The notes beneath the pieces are model-generated. The model saw only the letters and a program-made list of their open reading frames with translations, was not told the DNA's origin and made no database searches. Of a stretch of 64,000 bases of DNA, positions 7,824-17,300 are shown in pieces. The position numbers were made by a program, and so were the translations under genes. Every line of letters starts with the position of its first letter. Within the stretch, counting starts at the first letter, position 1. Origin of the DNA: Shimwellia pseudoproteus (GTDB lineage: Bacteria; Pseudomonadota; Gammaproteobacteria; Enterobacterales; Enterobacteriaceae); the NCBI RefSeq assembly GCF_016415625.1, contig NZ_WBXP01000020.1:1-64000 (forward strand), in the 5' to 3' direction.

Positions 7824-8150
7824 ATGGGTAAATCTAAAGCAGTCATTTTATCTGCCATGGTGGCACTGAGTGGTTTCACATTTAGTGGTCTGAGCCATGC
7901 CGCTGGCGACGCAAGCTCTTTCGATCTTAAAGAAACCACCGAAGATTTTCGCGTATTCAAAATCGGGGATGTGGTGCCGGATCTCTATCTGACTAAGCCC
8001 TATGAAATCACCAACTGGAGCCAGCGTCATCTTCCGGTACCGGATGCAGACAGTTTCTGGACCTATATGGGCGGGGATTATGTGCAGGTGTCGCGCACGG
8101 ATAAGAAAGTGTTACGTATCATGTCCGGCGATATTTTCTATCAGCACTGA
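7824..8150 (+). CDS. RcnB/YohN-like periplasmic protein
   Basis: 108 residues with a clear signal peptide (cleavage likely after GLSHA, near residue 26), so probably periplasmic. The mature part has the RcnB (YohN) pattern: FKIGDVVPDLY, then LPVPDADSFWTYMGGDYV and a C-terminal GDIFY. E. coli RcnB is 112 residues and helps nickel/cobalt balance together with the RcnA exporter. Here no rcnA or rcnR is next to it, but mrp and metG follow as in the E. coli region. It could be RcnB itself or one of the paralogous small periplasmic proteins of the family, so no symbol is given. Confidence 0.75.
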   Translation: MGKSKAVILSAMVALSGFTFSGLSHAAGDASSFDLKETTEDFRVFKIGDVVPDLYLTKPYEITNWSQRHLPVPDADSFWTYMGGDYVQVSRTDKKVLRIMSGDIFYQH

Positions 8151-8173
8151 TTGCCAGACAGGACCGCAAATAG

Positions 8174-8197
8174 CTGCAGCCCCGGGCGGGGCTGCAG
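8174..8197. terminator. Hairpin between rcnB-like gene and mrp
   Basis: CTGCAGCCCC (8174-8183) pairs with GGGGCTGCAG (8188-8197), a 10-bp stem in the convergent gap. There is no strong T-run on either side, so it may end transcripts only partly. Confidence 0.5.
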
Positions 8198-8212
8198 TCG
8201 TCATCAGGTGAG

Positions 8213-9322
8213 TTATACCGCGCGGAACGCAATGTCCCCGGGGATAACCTCACCCTGCCAGTAAAGCTGGGCAGCAACCTGGCCCGCTAACTGGCGATAT
8301 AGCGTCGTAAATTCGCTGTCTGGCCGGCTGGCCACCGTCGGTTCACCGCGATCCAAATCTTCACGCAGTGAAATATGCAGCGGCATCTGGCCTAACAGCT
8401 GGGTGTGGTATTTCTCAGCCAGTTTCTGGGCCCCACCGGTACCAAAGATAGGCTCATGATGGCCGCAATTGCTGCAAATATGAACGCTCATATTCTCAAC
8501 AATACCCAGCACCGGCACCTCTACTTTCTCGAACATCACGATCCCTTTTTTGGCATCGATCAGCGCGATATCCTGCGGTGTGGTCACCACTACCGCCCCG
8601 GTCACCGGCACGTTCTGGGCCAGGGTAAGCTGAATGTCCCCGGTCCCCGGCGGCATATCCAGCACCAGATAATCCAGGTCCGGCCACAGCGTCTCCTGCA
8701 ACATCTGCATCAGGGCCTTGCTGGCCATCGGGCCGCGCCACACCATGGCGTTATCATCGGTAACCAGGTAACCGATAGAGTTGGTTGCCAGGCCATAGGC
8801 GATGATCGGCGCCATATGGGTACCGTCCGGTGAGGTGGGACGCTCATGTTCGGCGCCCAGCATCATCGGGATTGACGGGCCATAGATATCGGCGTCCAGA
8901 ATCCCGACTTTCGCCCCTTCCGCCGCCAGCGCCAGCGCGAGGTTCACCGCCGTCGAGGACTTCCCTACCCCGCCTTTACCGGAACTGATGGCGATAATGT
9001 TTTTCACCCCGTTAATGCCCGGCTGGTTTTTTACCCGCTTCAGGGTGGCGATGTTGTGGCTTAGCTTCCAGTCAATGGCCGATGCGCCAGTGATGCGCAG
9101 CAGTTCCGCGCTCACTTGCTCTTTCAGCACCTCAAAACCGCTGCGCCAGGCAAAAGGCATTTGCAGTTCAATATGTAACCGCCCGTCCATCCACGCCACA
9201 TGGTGCAACGCTTTCAGCGCTGTCAGATTGTGGCGCAATGTAGGATGTTGAAAATTGGCCAGGGTTCCGGCAACCATTGCACGCAAGGCTTCCGGAGATT
9301 TGGCCGGGGATTGCGAACTCAT
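8213..9322 (-). CDS. mrp: Iron-sulfur cluster carrier protein Mrp (ApbC)
   Basis: 369 residues, same length as E. coli Mrp. It is a cytoplasmic P-loop ATPase that binds and transfers Fe-S clusters. Residues 1-95 form the MIP18-like domain. The deviant Walker A SSGKGGVGKSS is at 113-123, and the cluster-binding pair is in HICSNCGHH. It is divergent from metG across 151 bases, the arrangement seen in E. coli. Nothing unusual is seen. Confidence 0.95.
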   Translation of the reverse strand: MSSQSPAKSPEALRAMVAGTLANFQHPTLRHNLTALKALHHVAWMDGRLHIELQMPFAWRSGFEVLKEQVSAELLRITGASAIDWKLSHNIATLKRVKNQPGINGVKNIIAISSGKGGVGKSSTAVNLALALAAEGAKVGILDADIYGPSIPMMLGAEHERPTSPDGTHMAPIIAYGLATNSIGYLVTDDNAMVWRGPMASKALMQMLQETLWPDLDYLVLDMPPGTGDIQLTLAQNVPVTGAVVVTTPQDIALIDAKKGIVMFEKVEVPVLGIVENMSVHICSNCGHHEPIFGTGGAQKLAEKYHTQLLGQMPLHISLREDLDRGEPTVASRPDSEFTTLYRQLAGQVAAQLYWQGEVIPGDIAFRAV

Positions 9323-9473
9323 CCCGACTCCTTTTTTTGTGCTTAAAAAGCGTGTCTGCTAAGTGTACCCGAAAGGGAATAATTCCCCCACAATTAGCTT
9401 TAGGCTTACCAAAGACTGTGCTTTTCAGGTAACATCAAAAGCCCTTTTTACAACTGAAGAAATCATTGTCACT

Positions 9474-11504
9474 ATGACTCAAGTCGCGAAAAAAATTCTG
9501 GTAACGTGCGCGCTTCCGTACGCAAACGGCTCTATCCACCTTGGCCATATGCTGGAGCATATCCAGGCTGACGTCTGGGTCCGTTATCAGCGAATGCGCG
9601 GCCACCAGGTGAATTTCATCTGCGCCGACGATGCGCACGGCACGCCAATTATGCTGAAAGCCCAGCAATTGGGGATCACGCCGGAGCAGATGATCGCGGA
9701 AATGAGTCAGGAACATCAGACGGATTTCGCTGGTTTTGACATCAGCTATGACAACTATCACTCGACCCACAGTGAAGAAAACCGCGAGCTGTCGACGCTG
9801 ATCTATGGCCGTCTGAAAGAAAATGGTTTTATTAAAAACCGCACTATCTCCCAGCTGTATGACCCGGAAAAAGGCATGTTCTTGCCAGACCGTTTCGTAA
9901 AAGGCACCTGCCCGAAATGTAAAGCCCCGGATCAGTACGGTGATAACTGCGAAGTCTGCGGCGCAACTTATAGCCCGACAGAGCTTATTGAGCCGAAGTC
10001 TGTGGTGTCTGGCGCTACGCCGGTCATGCGCGAATCAGAACACTTCTTCTTTGATCTGCCGTCATTCAGCGAAATGCTCCAGGCCTGGACCCGTTCCGGG
10101 GCACTGCAGGAACAAGTGGCCAATAAAATGCAGGAGTGGTTCGACTCCGGCCTGCAACAGTGGGATATCTCCCGCGATGCGCCGTATTTTGGCTTTGAAA
10201 TTCCCGATGCGCCGGGCAAATATTTTTATGTCTGGCTGGATGCGCCGATTGGCTACATGGGGTCATTCAAAAATCTGTGCGATAAGCGCGACGATCTGCA
10301 CTTTGACGACTGGTGGAAGAAAGATTCTGACGCTGAGCTGTATCACTTTATCGGTAAAGATATCGTCTATTTCCACAGTCTGTTCTGGCCAGCCATGCTG
10401 GAAGGCAGCGGTTTCCGCAAGCCGACTAACTTATTCGTCCACGGTTATGTCACCGTTAACGGCGCCAAGATGTCTAAGTCCCGGGGCACCTTTATTAAGG
10501 CCAGTACCTGGCTGAAACATTTCGATGCGGATAGCCTGCGTTACTACTACACGGCCAAACTCTCCCCGCGCATTGATGATATTGACCTGAACCTGGAAGA
10601 TTTTATCCAGCGGGTGAATGCCGATATCGTCAACAAAGTGGTTAACCTGGCGTCCCGTAATGCCGGTTTTATCGCGAAGCGCTTTGGTGGCGAACTGGCG
10701 GCCGACATTGCCGATCCGGCGCTGTACCAGACCTTTACCGATGCCGCAGCCACTATTGGTGAAGCCTGGGAGAGCCGTGAATTTGGCCGCGCAGTGCGTG
10801 AAATCATGGCCCTGGCAGATCTGGCAAACCGCTATGTGGATGAGCAGGCCCCCTGGGTCGTGGCGAAACAAGAAGGTCGCGATGCGGATTTGCAGTCCAT
10901 CTGTTCAATGGGTATCAACCTGTTCCGGGTGCTGATGACCTATCTGAAGCCGGTTCTGCCTGGTTTAGCGACCCGTTCAGAAGCATTCCTCAATACCGAA
11001 CTGACCTGGGACGGTATCAACCAACCGCTGCGCAGCCACAAGGTGAATACCTTTAAAGCACTGTATAACCGCATCGACATGAAACAGGTCGAGGCGCTGG
11101 TTGAGGCATCGAAAGAAGAAGTCAAAGCGGCCGCGGCACCGGTGACGGGCCCGCTAGCGGACGATCCTATCCAGGAAACTATTACTTTTGATGATTTCGC
11201 GAAAGTGGATATGCGGGTTGCGCTGATCGAGAATGCAGAATTTGTTGACGGCTCTGACAAGCTGCTGCGTCTGACGCTGGATCTCGGCGGTGAGAAGCGC
11301 AATGTCTTCTCCGGTATCCGTTCTGCTTACCCGGATCCCCAGGCGCTGGTTGGCCGCCTGACCGCGATGGTGGCAAACCTCGCCCCGCGTAAAATGCGTT
11401 TCGGTATCTCGGAAGGGATGGTGATGGCCGCCGGCCCTGGCGGGAAAGATATTTTCCTGCTCAGCCCGGACAGCGGCGCCCAGCCTGGCCAGCAGGTGAA
11501 ATAA
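9474..11504 (+). CDS. metG: Methionyl-tRNA synthetase
   Basis: 676 residues (E. coli 677). It charges tRNA-Met in the cytoplasm. Visible are the class I HIGH-type motif HLGH (22-25), the zinc knuckle GTCPKC...CEVCG (about 145-161), the KMSKS loop (about 332-336), and the C-terminal tRNA-binding/dimerisation domain (from about 575, DFAKVDMRV). The ATG at 9474 gives the family N-terminus; a longer in-frame reading from 9363 lies in the mrp-metG promoter gap and is not used. A strong terminator follows. This is the last gene before the transposed uspG-fepA block. Confidence 0.97.
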   Translation: MTQVAKKILVTCALPYANGSIHLGHMLEHIQADVWVRYQRMRGHQVNFICADDAHGTPIMLKAQQLGITPEQMIAEMSQEHQTDFAGFDISYDNYHSTHSEENRELSTLIYGRLKENGFIKNRTISQLYDPEKGMFLPDRFVKGTCPKCKAPDQYGDNCEVCGATYSPTELIEPKSVVSGATPVMRESEHFFFDLPSFSEMLQAWTRSGALQEQVANKMQEWFDSGLQQWDISRDAPYFGFEIPDAPGKYFYVWLDAPIGYMGSFKNLCDKRDDLHFDDWWKKDSDAELYHFIGKDIVYFHSLFWPAMLEGSGFRKPTNLFVHGYVTVNGAKMSKSRGTFIKASTWLKHFDADSLRYYYTAKLSPRIDDIDLNLEDFIQRVNADIVNKVVNLASRNAGFIAKRFGGELAADIADPALYQTFTDAAATIGEAWESREFGRAVREIMALADLANRYVDEQAPWVVAKQEGRDADLQSICSMGINLFRVLMTYLKPVLPGLATRSEAFLNTELTWDGINQPLRSHKVNTFKALYNRIDMKQVEALVEASKEEVKAAAAPVTGPLADDPIQETITFDDFAKVDMRVALIENAEFVDGSDKLLRLTLDLGGEKRNVFSGIRSAYPDPQALVGRLTAMVANLAPRKMRFGISEGMVMAAGPGGKDIFLLSPDSGAQPGQQVK

Positions 11505-11532
11505 CCGGCTGCACCCTTTGCCTCACACTATC

Positions 11533-11557
11533 AAGGCCCGCACTGCGGGCCTTTTTT
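11533..11557 (+). terminator. Rho-independent terminator of metG
   Basis: AAGGCCCGC (11533-11541) pairs with GCGGGCCTT (11545-11553) around an ACT loop, followed by a T-run. Typical intrinsic terminator 29 bases after the metG stop. Confidence 0.92.
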
Positions 11558-11726
11558 GTTCCCCCTCCCCCCAGCACCTGCCCTGCATGCCGGTTAGCCA
11601 TTTTTCGCTCCGCCAGTGAAGGTTAAAAAAGCACTGTAAAAATTGCAAAAATGTAATCTACCGCAAAACATTACCCGCCGGGTTATGGCTTTCTATAAGT
11701 AGATAAAACACGCAAGGAGGAGTTTT

Positions 11727-12155
11727 ATGTACAGTAAAGTCTTAATGCCCGTTGATGTCTTTGAAATGGATCTGAGTGACAAGGCGGTAAAACACGCTGA
11801 GTTTCTGGCCCAGGGCGACGGTATTATCTATCTGCTGCACGTCCTGCCGCAGTCATCCAGATTGATCATGCACGGTTTTACCCGGGATTTACGCCGCTTT
11901 GAAGAGCACCTGGAAAAAGAAGCGGAAACCCGGCTTGAGCAGATGCGTGAACACTTCTCTTTCCCGCCGGAGCGCGTGATCCCGCTGGTTCGTTTCGGCA
12001 ATGTGCGTGATGAGGTAAACCAGGCAGCGGAAGATCTGGATGCCGATGTTATCGTCATCGGCTCTAAAAACCCCAGTATTACCACCCACCTGCTGGGTTC
12101 TAACGCGGCCACCATTGTGCGCCACGCCAAAAAACCGGTATTCACCGTCCGCTAA
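11727..12155 (+). CDS. uspG: Universal stress protein UspG
   Basis: 142 residues, the same length as E. coli UspG (YbdQ). Single Usp domain with the alpha/beta nucleotide-binding fold. The glycine-rich ATP-binding stretch is [18 protein letters not shown]-like near the C-terminus (G-S-x9-G-S pattern). A very strong ribosome-binding site, AAGGAGGAG, precedes the ATG. In E. coli it stands next to ahpF, as here, but here metG is on the other side, which marks one end of the moved block. Confidence 0.93.
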   Translation: MYSKVLMPVDVFEMDLSDKAVKHAEFLAQGDGIIYLLHVLPQSSRLIMHGFTRDLRRFEEHLEKEAETRLEQMREHFSFPPERVIPLVRFGNVRDEVNQAAEDLDADVIVIGSKNPSITTHLLGSNAATIVRHAKKPVFTVR

Positions 12156-12157
12156 CC

Positions 12158-12184
12158 AGCCCCCCACAGCCCCTGGGGGGCTGT
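12158..12184. terminator. GC-rich hairpin after uspG
   Basis: CAGCCCCCCA pairs with TGGGGGGCTG just after the uspG stop, in the convergent gap with the small secreted-protein gene. No T-run, so termination efficiency is unclear. Confidence 0.5.
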
Positions 12185-12215
12185 GGCGAGATAGTAGCAG
12201 GCCACCAGCACAGGC

Positions 12216-12527
12216 TTACTGATCGCTATTCACATCATCAGACAAATTTTGCTCATCCCTGGCGGACTCTTTCAGGGAATCGGCCTTTTTCTGCTCCTGA
12301 TCGGCCTGTTGTTGCAGCAGATAAGATTCCGTCGTATTACCCGACGCAGAAGAGGCCGCCCGGTCCTGGTTAGCCTGCTGCTGATCCATACCGGCTTCCT
12401 TCTCCTGCACCCCGGCACTATTCAGGGTATCGGGGGATTCATCAGTACCGGCTTTATGGGCCAAAACGGCGGGCGACGCGCAGAGCGTCATCATGGCGAC
12501 GAATAACGCTGTAAGTATCTTTTTCAT
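12216..12527 (-). CDS. Small exported Gln/Asp-rich protein of unknown function
   Basis: 103 residues from the ATG at 12527 (M-K-K-I-L). A typical signal peptide ends near PAVLA (residue 23). The mature part, about 80 residues, is very hydrophilic, acidic and rich in Gln, Asp, Ser and Ala, with no Cys and no hydrophobic core, so it is probably disordered or coiled. An in-frame ATG at 12542 would add five residues but spoils the signal peptide start. I do not recognise the family. It lies between uspG and ahpF, where E. coli has no gene. It may act as a periplasmic small stress protein, but that is only a guess from its neighbours. Confidence 0.6.
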   Translation of the reverse strand: MKKILTALFVAMMTLCASPAVLAHKAGTDESPDTLNSAGVQEKEAGMDQQQANQDRAASSASGNTTESYLLQQQADQEQKKADSLKESARDEQNLSDDVNSDQ

Positions 12528-12670
12528 AGACTTACCCATCATTTGTATACATAAAAAGTGAACCGATTGATCATCTCATAGGCGTAATGCGTATGGGCAC
12601 TCTATCAATATACCCCTTAATCAAGTTTGGGGTAGGCGCGGGCAGAAAAAGGGGCGGTGGCGTAGCGTGG

Positions 12671-12710
12671 GGCAAATAAAGCAACGCCCCGGCCAGTGGC
12701 CGGGGCGTTG
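12671..12710 (-). terminator. Terminator of ahpF
   Basis: A nearly perfect palindrome CAACGCCCCGGCCA (12682-12695) / TGGCCGGGGCGTTG (12697-12710) lies 28 bases past the ahpF stop. On the minus strand it is followed by a T-rich stretch (CTTTATTT). Confidence 0.8.
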
Positions 12711-12738
12711 TGTGCAGGTGCTGCCTTACTTCTTTTTA

Positions 12739-14304
12739 TTATGTGCGGCTAGTACGGATCAGGTAATCAAACGCGCTCAGTGACGCTTTTGCCCCTTCAC
12801 CGGCAGCGATAATGATCTGTTTGTACGGTACGGTGGTGCAGTCCCCGGCGGCGAAAACACCTTTGACGCTGGTTTCACACTTAGCATCAATGATTATCTC
12901 GCCCATCTTGTTACGCTCTACCGCTTCGCCCAGCCAGCCGGTGTTCGGCAGCAGACCAATCTGTACGAAGATCCCCGCCAGCGCAATGTTATGCACATCA
13001 CCGCTGACCCGATCGCGATATTCCAGCCCGGTCACCCGGGTGCCGTCGCCTTTCACTTCGGTGGTCTGGGCATTCAGCACAATATCAACATTGCCCAGGC
13101 TGCGGACTTTTTCCTGCAGCACCTGGTCCGCTTTCATTTCCGGCGCAAATTCGAGCAGGGTCACATGTTCAACGATACCGGCCAGATCGATAGCAGCTTC
13201 AACGCCGGAGTTACCGCCGCCGATCACCGCCACGCGTTTGCCTTTAAACAGCGGGCCATCGCAGTGCGGGCAATAGGTTACGCCTTTGGTACGGTATTGA
13301 TCTTCGCCCGGCACGTTCATATTGCGCCATTTTGCCCCGGTGGCAATGATAACGCTGCGTGCTTTGAGCACCGCGCCGGATTCGGTTTCAATCTGGTGCA
13401 GGCCGCCTGCGGTACTGGCGGGAACAAAACGCGCCGCACTCTGGCTGTCGATAACGTCAATATCGTAATCATTAACGTGAGATTTCAGCGCCCCGGCCAG
13501 TTTTTCACCCTGGGTTTTCGGCACGGAAATGTAGTTTTCAATGTCCACGGTATCGAGGATCTGGCCGCCAAAGCGTTCGCCCATCAGACCGGTACGGATC
13601 CCTTTACGGGCAGAGTAAACCGATGCAGCAACCCCGGACGGGCCGCTACCAACGATCAGCACTTCGTAGGGCTCGCGGCTGCTCAGTTCACTGGCAGTCC
13701 GTTTTGCCGCCCCGGTATCCACCTTGCTGACTATCTCTGCCAGCGTCATGCGGCCCTGGCCAAATTCGTTGCCGTTCAGGAATACCGCCGGTACCCCCAT
13801 GATATTCCGCTCGGTGATTTCGTTCTGATACACGCCACCGTCAATGGCGGTATGGCTCACCCGCGGGTTGAGGATAGCCATCAGGTTAAGGGCCTGAACA
13901 ACATCCGGGCAGTTATGGCACGACAGTGAATAGTAGGTTTCAAAATGAAAATCCCCATCCAGATGACGCACCTGCTCCAGCAGATCCTGCGCCTCTTTTG
14001 ACGGGTGCCCACCGGTCTGCAACAGGGCAAGAACCAGTGAGGTAAATTCGTGGCCCAGTGGCGAACCGGCAAAGCGCGGGCCGTGCTGGGAGCCTGGGTT
14101 AGTTATCAAGAATGAAGGTTTGCGAACCGCCAGCGTGTTGTCTTCACGGAAGGTGACTTTATCTGATAATTCGGCGATTTCTGCCAGAAGCTCCCTGATT
14201 TCCGCTGATTTTTGACCATCGTCCAGCGTAGCGACCAACTCAACAGGTTTGGTTAATCTCTCAAGATAGGCTTTGAGTTGGGTCTTCATAGTGGTGTCGA
14301 GCAT
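12739..14304 (-). CDS. ahpF: Alkyl hydroperoxide reductase subunit F
   Basis: 521 residues, exactly the E. coli length. It is an NADH-dependent flavoprotein disulfide reductase that recharges AhpC. The N-terminal double thioredoxin-fold domain has the CHNC centre ([10 protein letters not shown], about 129-132). The FAD site GSGPSG is near 220, the TrxR-like disulfide CPHC is at about 345-348, and the NAD-binding GGGNSG follows. The ATG at 14304 (M-L-D-T) has AGGGAG in front; an upstream ATG at 14337 would start inside a terminator hairpin. ahpC lies upstream, separated by that hairpin. Confidence 0.96.
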   Translation of the reverse strand: MLDTTMKTQLKAYLERLTKPVELVATLDDGQKSAEIRELLAEIAELSDKVTFREDNTLAVRKPSFLITNPGSQHGPRFAGSPLGHEFTSLVLALLQTGGHPSKEAQDLLEQVRHLDGDFHFETYYSLSCHNCPDVVQALNLMAILNPRVSHTAIDGGVYQNEITERNIMGVPAVFLNGNEFGQGRMTLAEIVSKVDTGAAKRTASELSSREPYEVLIVGSGPSGVAASVYSARKGIRTGLMGERFGGQILDTVDIENYISVPKTQGEKLAGALKSHVNDYDIDVIDSQSAARFVPASTAGGLHQIETESGAVLKARSVIIATGAKWRNMNVPGEDQYRTKGVTYCPHCDGPLFKGKRVAVIGGGNSGVEAAIDLAGIVEHVTLLEFAPEMKADQVLQEKVRSLGNVDIVLNAQTTEVKGDGTRVTGLEYRDRVSGDVHNIALAGIFVQIGLLPNTGWLGEAVERNKMGEIIIDAKCETSVKGVFAAGDCTTVPYKQIIIAAGEGAKASLSAFDYLIRTSRT

Positions 14305-14318
14305 AATATCTCCCTGGC

Positions 14319-14344
14319 AAAAAAAAACGGGTGACAAGCACCCG
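14319..14344 (-). terminator. Intrinsic terminator/attenuator between ahpC and ahpF
   Basis: On the minus strand CGGGTG (14344-14339) pairs with CACCCG (14333-14328) over a 5-base loop and is followed by nine T (14327-14319). It stands just before the ahpF ribosome-binding site. This should end most ahpC transcripts and let only part continue into ahpF. Confidence 0.8.
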
Positions 14345-14400
14345 GTTAAAACATCAGGTTATCCAGATGGGCATGCAGCAAGTGGACAACGAACCAAAAT

Positions 14401-14423
14401 CCCCGGCGACGAATGTGCCGGGG
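14401..14423 (-). other. Second hairpin in the ahpC-ahpF gap
   Basis: CCCCGGC (14401-14407) pairs with GCCGGGG (14417-14423). It lies closer to the ahpC stop, has no T-run, and may protect the ahpC message 3' end. Confidence 0.45.
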
Positions 14424-14467
14424 CGGTCACGGCGCTGCCATCATGTGGCATGCGGAGGGTGGATAAC

Positions 14468-15031
14468 TTAGATTTTACCAACCAGGTCCAGTGATGGAGC
14501 CAGTGTTGCTTCGCCTTCTTTCCATTTAGCCGGGCAAACTTCACCTGGGTGAGCCGCAACATACTGCGCCGCTTTCACTTTACGCAGCAGGTCAGTCGCG
14601 TCGCGGCCGATACCTTCAGCGGTGACTTCGGTTGCCTGAATGATGCCCTGAGGGTCGACCAGGAAAGTACCGCGGTTAGCCAGACCTTCATCTTCACGCA
14701 GGATTTCAAAGTTACGGCACAGGGTACCGGTCGGGTCGCCGATCATCGCATATTTGATTTTGCCGATGGTATCGGAGCTGCCGTGCCATGCTTTATGGGT
14801 AAAGTGGGTATCGGTAGAAACGGAGTAGATGTCTACGCCCAGTTTTTCGAACTCGGCATAATGGTCAGCCAGGTCGCCCAGCTCGGTGGGGCAAACGAAG
14901 GTAAAGTCAGCCGGATAGAAGAAAAACACGCTCCAGCGGCCTTCAGTCTCTTTTTCTGTAACCTGTACGAATTCGCCGTTTTTGAATGCGTCGTTTTTGA
15001 ACGGTTTAATTTTAGTATTAATCAAAGACAT
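14468..15031 (-). CDS. ahpC: Alkyl hydroperoxide reductase subunit C (2-Cys peroxiredoxin)
   Basis: 187 residues, the E. coli length. It is a decameric peroxiredoxin reducing H2O2, organic hydroperoxides and peroxynitrite. The peroxidatic cysteine is C47 in DFTFVCPTE, and the resolving cysteine is C166 in [10 protein letters not shown]. Upstream lies a 408-base regulatory gap shared with dsbG, as in E. coli, where OxyR controls both. Codon choice is strongly biased, as expected for an abundant protein. Confidence 0.97.
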   Translation of the reverse strand: MSLINTKIKPFKNDAFKNGEFVQVTEKETEGRWSVFFFYPADFTFVCPTELGDLADHYAEFEKLGVDIYSVSTDTHFTHKAWHGSSDTIGKIKYAMIGDPTGTLCRNFEILREDEGLANRGTFLVDPQGIIQATEVTAEGIGRDATDLLRKVKAAQYVAAHPGEVCPAKWKEGEATLAPSLDLVGKI

Positions 15032-15439
15032 CTGTAACTTCCTCTATATGTTTCGTTGGGATGTAAAGTAATGGATTTATCGCATTTGCGCCAATGTGTT
15101 TGCCGTATCGAATCGATAAGCGCAGGCTAACAAACACTGCCATCTACCCGGGCAGTATTGTTACGTACCGAAACCATAACACACCACTTTCACACTCCCT
15201 GTGTAACGAATGCGTTATGCTCCGGTACGGTGCAGATGACCATTACCGGCATGCCTTTATGACCGCCGGTAATGTGATATATCCATTAATACCGTTAGTG
15301 ATATGTAAGTGAAGCACACATATCATGCGGTATTACTTTACCATTCTCACCCAGTTTTTTAAGTATCACAACACCTGCCAGATATCCTGTTACACTCGAA
15401 GGCGGATATCCATCTTTAGAAATCTCATGGATGTACTTT
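15032..15439. promoter_or_regulatory. ahpC/dsbG divergent control region
   Basis: This 408-base gap carries the promoters of two genes that are OxyR-controlled in E. coli. A TATCGAATCGATA palindrome lies at about 15112-15124 in the ahpC-proximal part and could be part of an OxyR site, but I cannot match the full four-block motif. No gene is credible here: a 72-codon frame from 15094 has no family resemblance. The dsbG-proximal half holds two inverted repeats (next entry). Confidence 0.5.
15242..15333. repeat. Two tandem inverted repeats upstream of dsbG
   Basis: IR1 is ATTACCGG (15242-15249) / CCGGTAAT (15266-15273). IR2 is ATACCG...TGATATGT (15289-15306) / ACATATCA...CGGTAT (15318-15333), 6+8 bp with short internal loops and an 11-base centre. 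The GTGATATRT unit also occurs directly at 15274-15282. They may be operators or a structured dsbG leader. I do not recognise the motif. Confidence 0.6.
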
Positions 15440-16207
15440 ATGAAAAAAATGTTTTTGCTCAGTCTTTTACTGCTGTCATCCGGGGCTACTGTGGCCCAGA
15501 CCCTCGATCCCGCCACCCTACCGGCCCCGGTTCAGGGCATTGCCAAACAGGGCATCACTATCATTAAAAAATTTAATGCACCGGGCGGGATGACAGGTTA
15601 TCTCGGCAAGTATCAGGATATGGGGGTAACCATTTACGTTACGCCGGACGGCAAACATGCGGTATCCGGCTATCTGTATGACGCGAATGGCAAAAACCTC
15701 AGCGAGCAGTTGATCAGCGATGAGCTCTACACCCCAGCGGGCCGGGAAATGTGGCAGAAGATGGCCAGCGCCCCCTGGATTGCCGATGGCAAAGCCAGCG
15801 CCCCGCACATTATTTATGTTTTTGCCGACCCCTTCTGCCCCTATTGCCATCAATTCTGGCAGCAGGCCCGCCCCTGGGTGGAGTCCGGCAAAGTGCAGAT
15901 CCGCACACTGCTGGTGGGTGTGATTAAACCTGAAAGCGCCGGTTATGCCGCCGCCATCCTGGCCAGTAAAGATCCGGCCAAAGCCTGGCATGATCTTGAA
16001 AGCAGCAACGGAAAACTGAAAATCGCCCCCAGCGCGCAGGCATCCGCCGCCCAGGCTGACGCCATTAAGGGGAATACCGCACTGATGGATGCGCTGGGCG
16101 CCAGCGGCACCCCGGCTATCTACTATATGACTAAGGATCAGGTACTGCAGCAGGAAGTGGGGTTACCGGAGGCGGAAAAAATGCCGGTGATCATGGGGGA
16201 TAAATAA
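15440..16207 (+). CDS. dsbG: Periplasmic thiol:disulfide interchange protein DsbG
   Basis: 255 residues (E. coli 248). A signal peptide is evident ([14 protein letters not shown]..., cleavage after ATVAQ or near). The mature protein has the N-terminal dimerisation domain and a C-terminal thioredoxin fold with the active site CPYC in [12 protein letters not shown] and the cis-Pro segment GTPAI. It reduces or protects oxidised cysteines of periplasmic proteins. The ATG at 15440 has GGAT eight bases upstream; an in-frame ATG at 15431 would give a poorer signal peptide. Divergent from ahpC as in E. coli. Confidence 0.93.
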   Translation: MKKMFLLSLLLLSSGATVAQTLDPATLPAPVQGIAKQGITIIKKFNAPGGMTGYLGKYQDMGVTIYVTPDGKHAVSGYLYDANGKNLSEQLISDELYTPAGREMWQKMASAPWIADGKASAPHIIYVFADPFCPYCHQFWQQARPWVESGKVQIRTLLVGVIKPESAGYAAAILASKDPAKAWHDLESSNGKLKIAPSAQASAAQADAIKGNTALMDALGASGTPAIYYMTKDQVLQQEVGLPEAEKMPVIMGDK

Positions 16208-16221
16208 CCGTGCATACACCA

Positions 16222-16247
16222 ACAGGCCGGGGGTGCACCCGGCCTGT
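16222..16247. terminator. Hairpin between dsbG and kdgT
   Basis: ACAGGCCGGG (16222-16231) pairs with CCCGGCCTGT (16238-16247). It lies in the convergent gap between the dsbG and kdgT stops and probably serves both directions, although the T-runs are weak. Confidence 0.6.
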
Positions 16248-16268
16248 GAGCAAGACTGCCTGTTGTGC

Positions 16269-17300
16269 TTAGTGCCCGGTAAAGGCCGATTTTTTCCCCG
16301 GCCCGCTAGCGGTGCCGGTTACACTGGCCCCGGCACTCACTTTATTGTCTTTGGCCTTACTAAAGCGGCGTGAGTACAGCGCGGTGATAATCGGCACCAG
16401 AATCGCGGTAACGATAACACTGGTCGCTACCAGCGCCGTTGCCGAGGCCGCTACCGGTTCAAACGCCGGGTTAATCTGGGCAATAATCACCGGGTTAGCC
16501 ACCGCAGCCCCCGCTGCCGAAGAGGCGGCAATCCCGGCAGTACCGTTACCACCGCCTATCAGACGGTCAGCCAGAATCAGCGGAATACCGGTCACAATAA
16601 TCACCCCAACCCCCAGCAGAATACCCAACAGGCCGGTATCAAGGATCACGCCGAGGTTAATAGTGTTACCCAGCGCGAAACCGAAGAACGGAATAAGCGT
16701 TGAGGTTGCCTTGCCAAAGAACTCACGCAGATCGTGGTCCAGGTTACCGAGCGCAAAACCGACCAGGAATGGCAGCACCGCGCCGATAAAGTGATGCGGT
16801 TCAAAGGTAGCCAGCCCGGCAGAACCGAGGATAACCATGGTCATCAGCGGGCCAGACTCCAGGGACATTAAAACAAACGCCCCCGCTTCTTCTTTCGAAC
16901 CATATTGGTTCATCAGGCTGGCATAGAGCCCGCCGTTGGTCATATCCATCGCGGAGACAATGGCCAGGGTGGACAAGCCCGCGAACAGGCCAGCTTCAAC
17001 ACCGTGCTCGGGAATAAACGCCGCCGCAATCATTGCCACCACCCAGGCGGTCAGGATCTTGGTCAGCACCAGGGTGCCGGACTTACGCAATACTGTCCCG
17101 GTGGCCCGTAAATCAATAGAGGCACCGATACAAAAGAACCATACCGCCAGAATCGGTACCGTGCCAGAAATCATGCCTTTCGTGAAGGAACCAAAATAAT
17201 TACCCGCGTCCGGCGCGAAGGTATTAACCATTGCGCCCAGTAATAAAGGAATCAACATCATTCCGCCGGGCATTTTTTCCATCGTCGCTTTGATTTTCAT
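16269..17300 (-). CDS. kdgT: 2-keto-3-deoxygluconate permease KdgT
   Basis: 343 residues, about ten hydrophobic segments, recognised as the KdgT family (E. coli 327) of proton-coupled 2-keto-3-deoxygluconate importers in the inner membrane. The N-terminus [14 protein letters not shown] matches the family. A longer reading from 17372 lies in the promoter. It stands between dsbG and ybdL, where E. coli has ybdM/N/O instead, so it replaces those genes here. Upstream is a nested palindrome of the KdgR type, which suggests induction with the pectin/uronate pathway. No other uronate gene is in the window. Confidence 0.88.
   Translation of the reverse strand: MKIKATMEKMPGGMMLIPLLLGAMVNTFAPDAGNYFGSFTKGMISGTVPILAVWFFCIGASIDLRATGTVLRKSGTLVLTKILTAWVVAMIAAAFIPEHGVEAGLFAGLSTLAIVSAMDMTNGGLYASLMNQYGSKEEAGAFVLMSLESGPLMTMVILGSAGLATFEPHHFIGAVLPFLVGFALGNLDHDLREFFGKATSTLIPFFGFALGNTINLGVILDTGLLGILLGVGVIIVTGIPLILADRLIGGGNGTAGIAASSAAGAAVANPVIIAQINPAFEPVAASATALVATSVIVTAILVPIITALYSRRFSKAKDNKVSAGASVTGTASGPGKKSAFTGH

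Noticed and set aside
12991-13929. 312-codon frame antisense to ahpF
   Set aside because: Pure shadow of the biased codon use of ahpF; no family features and no start signals.
15094-15312. 72-codon frame in the ahpC-dsbG gap
   Set aside because: No ribosome-binding site and no family; the region is better read as regulatory DNA with inverted repeats.
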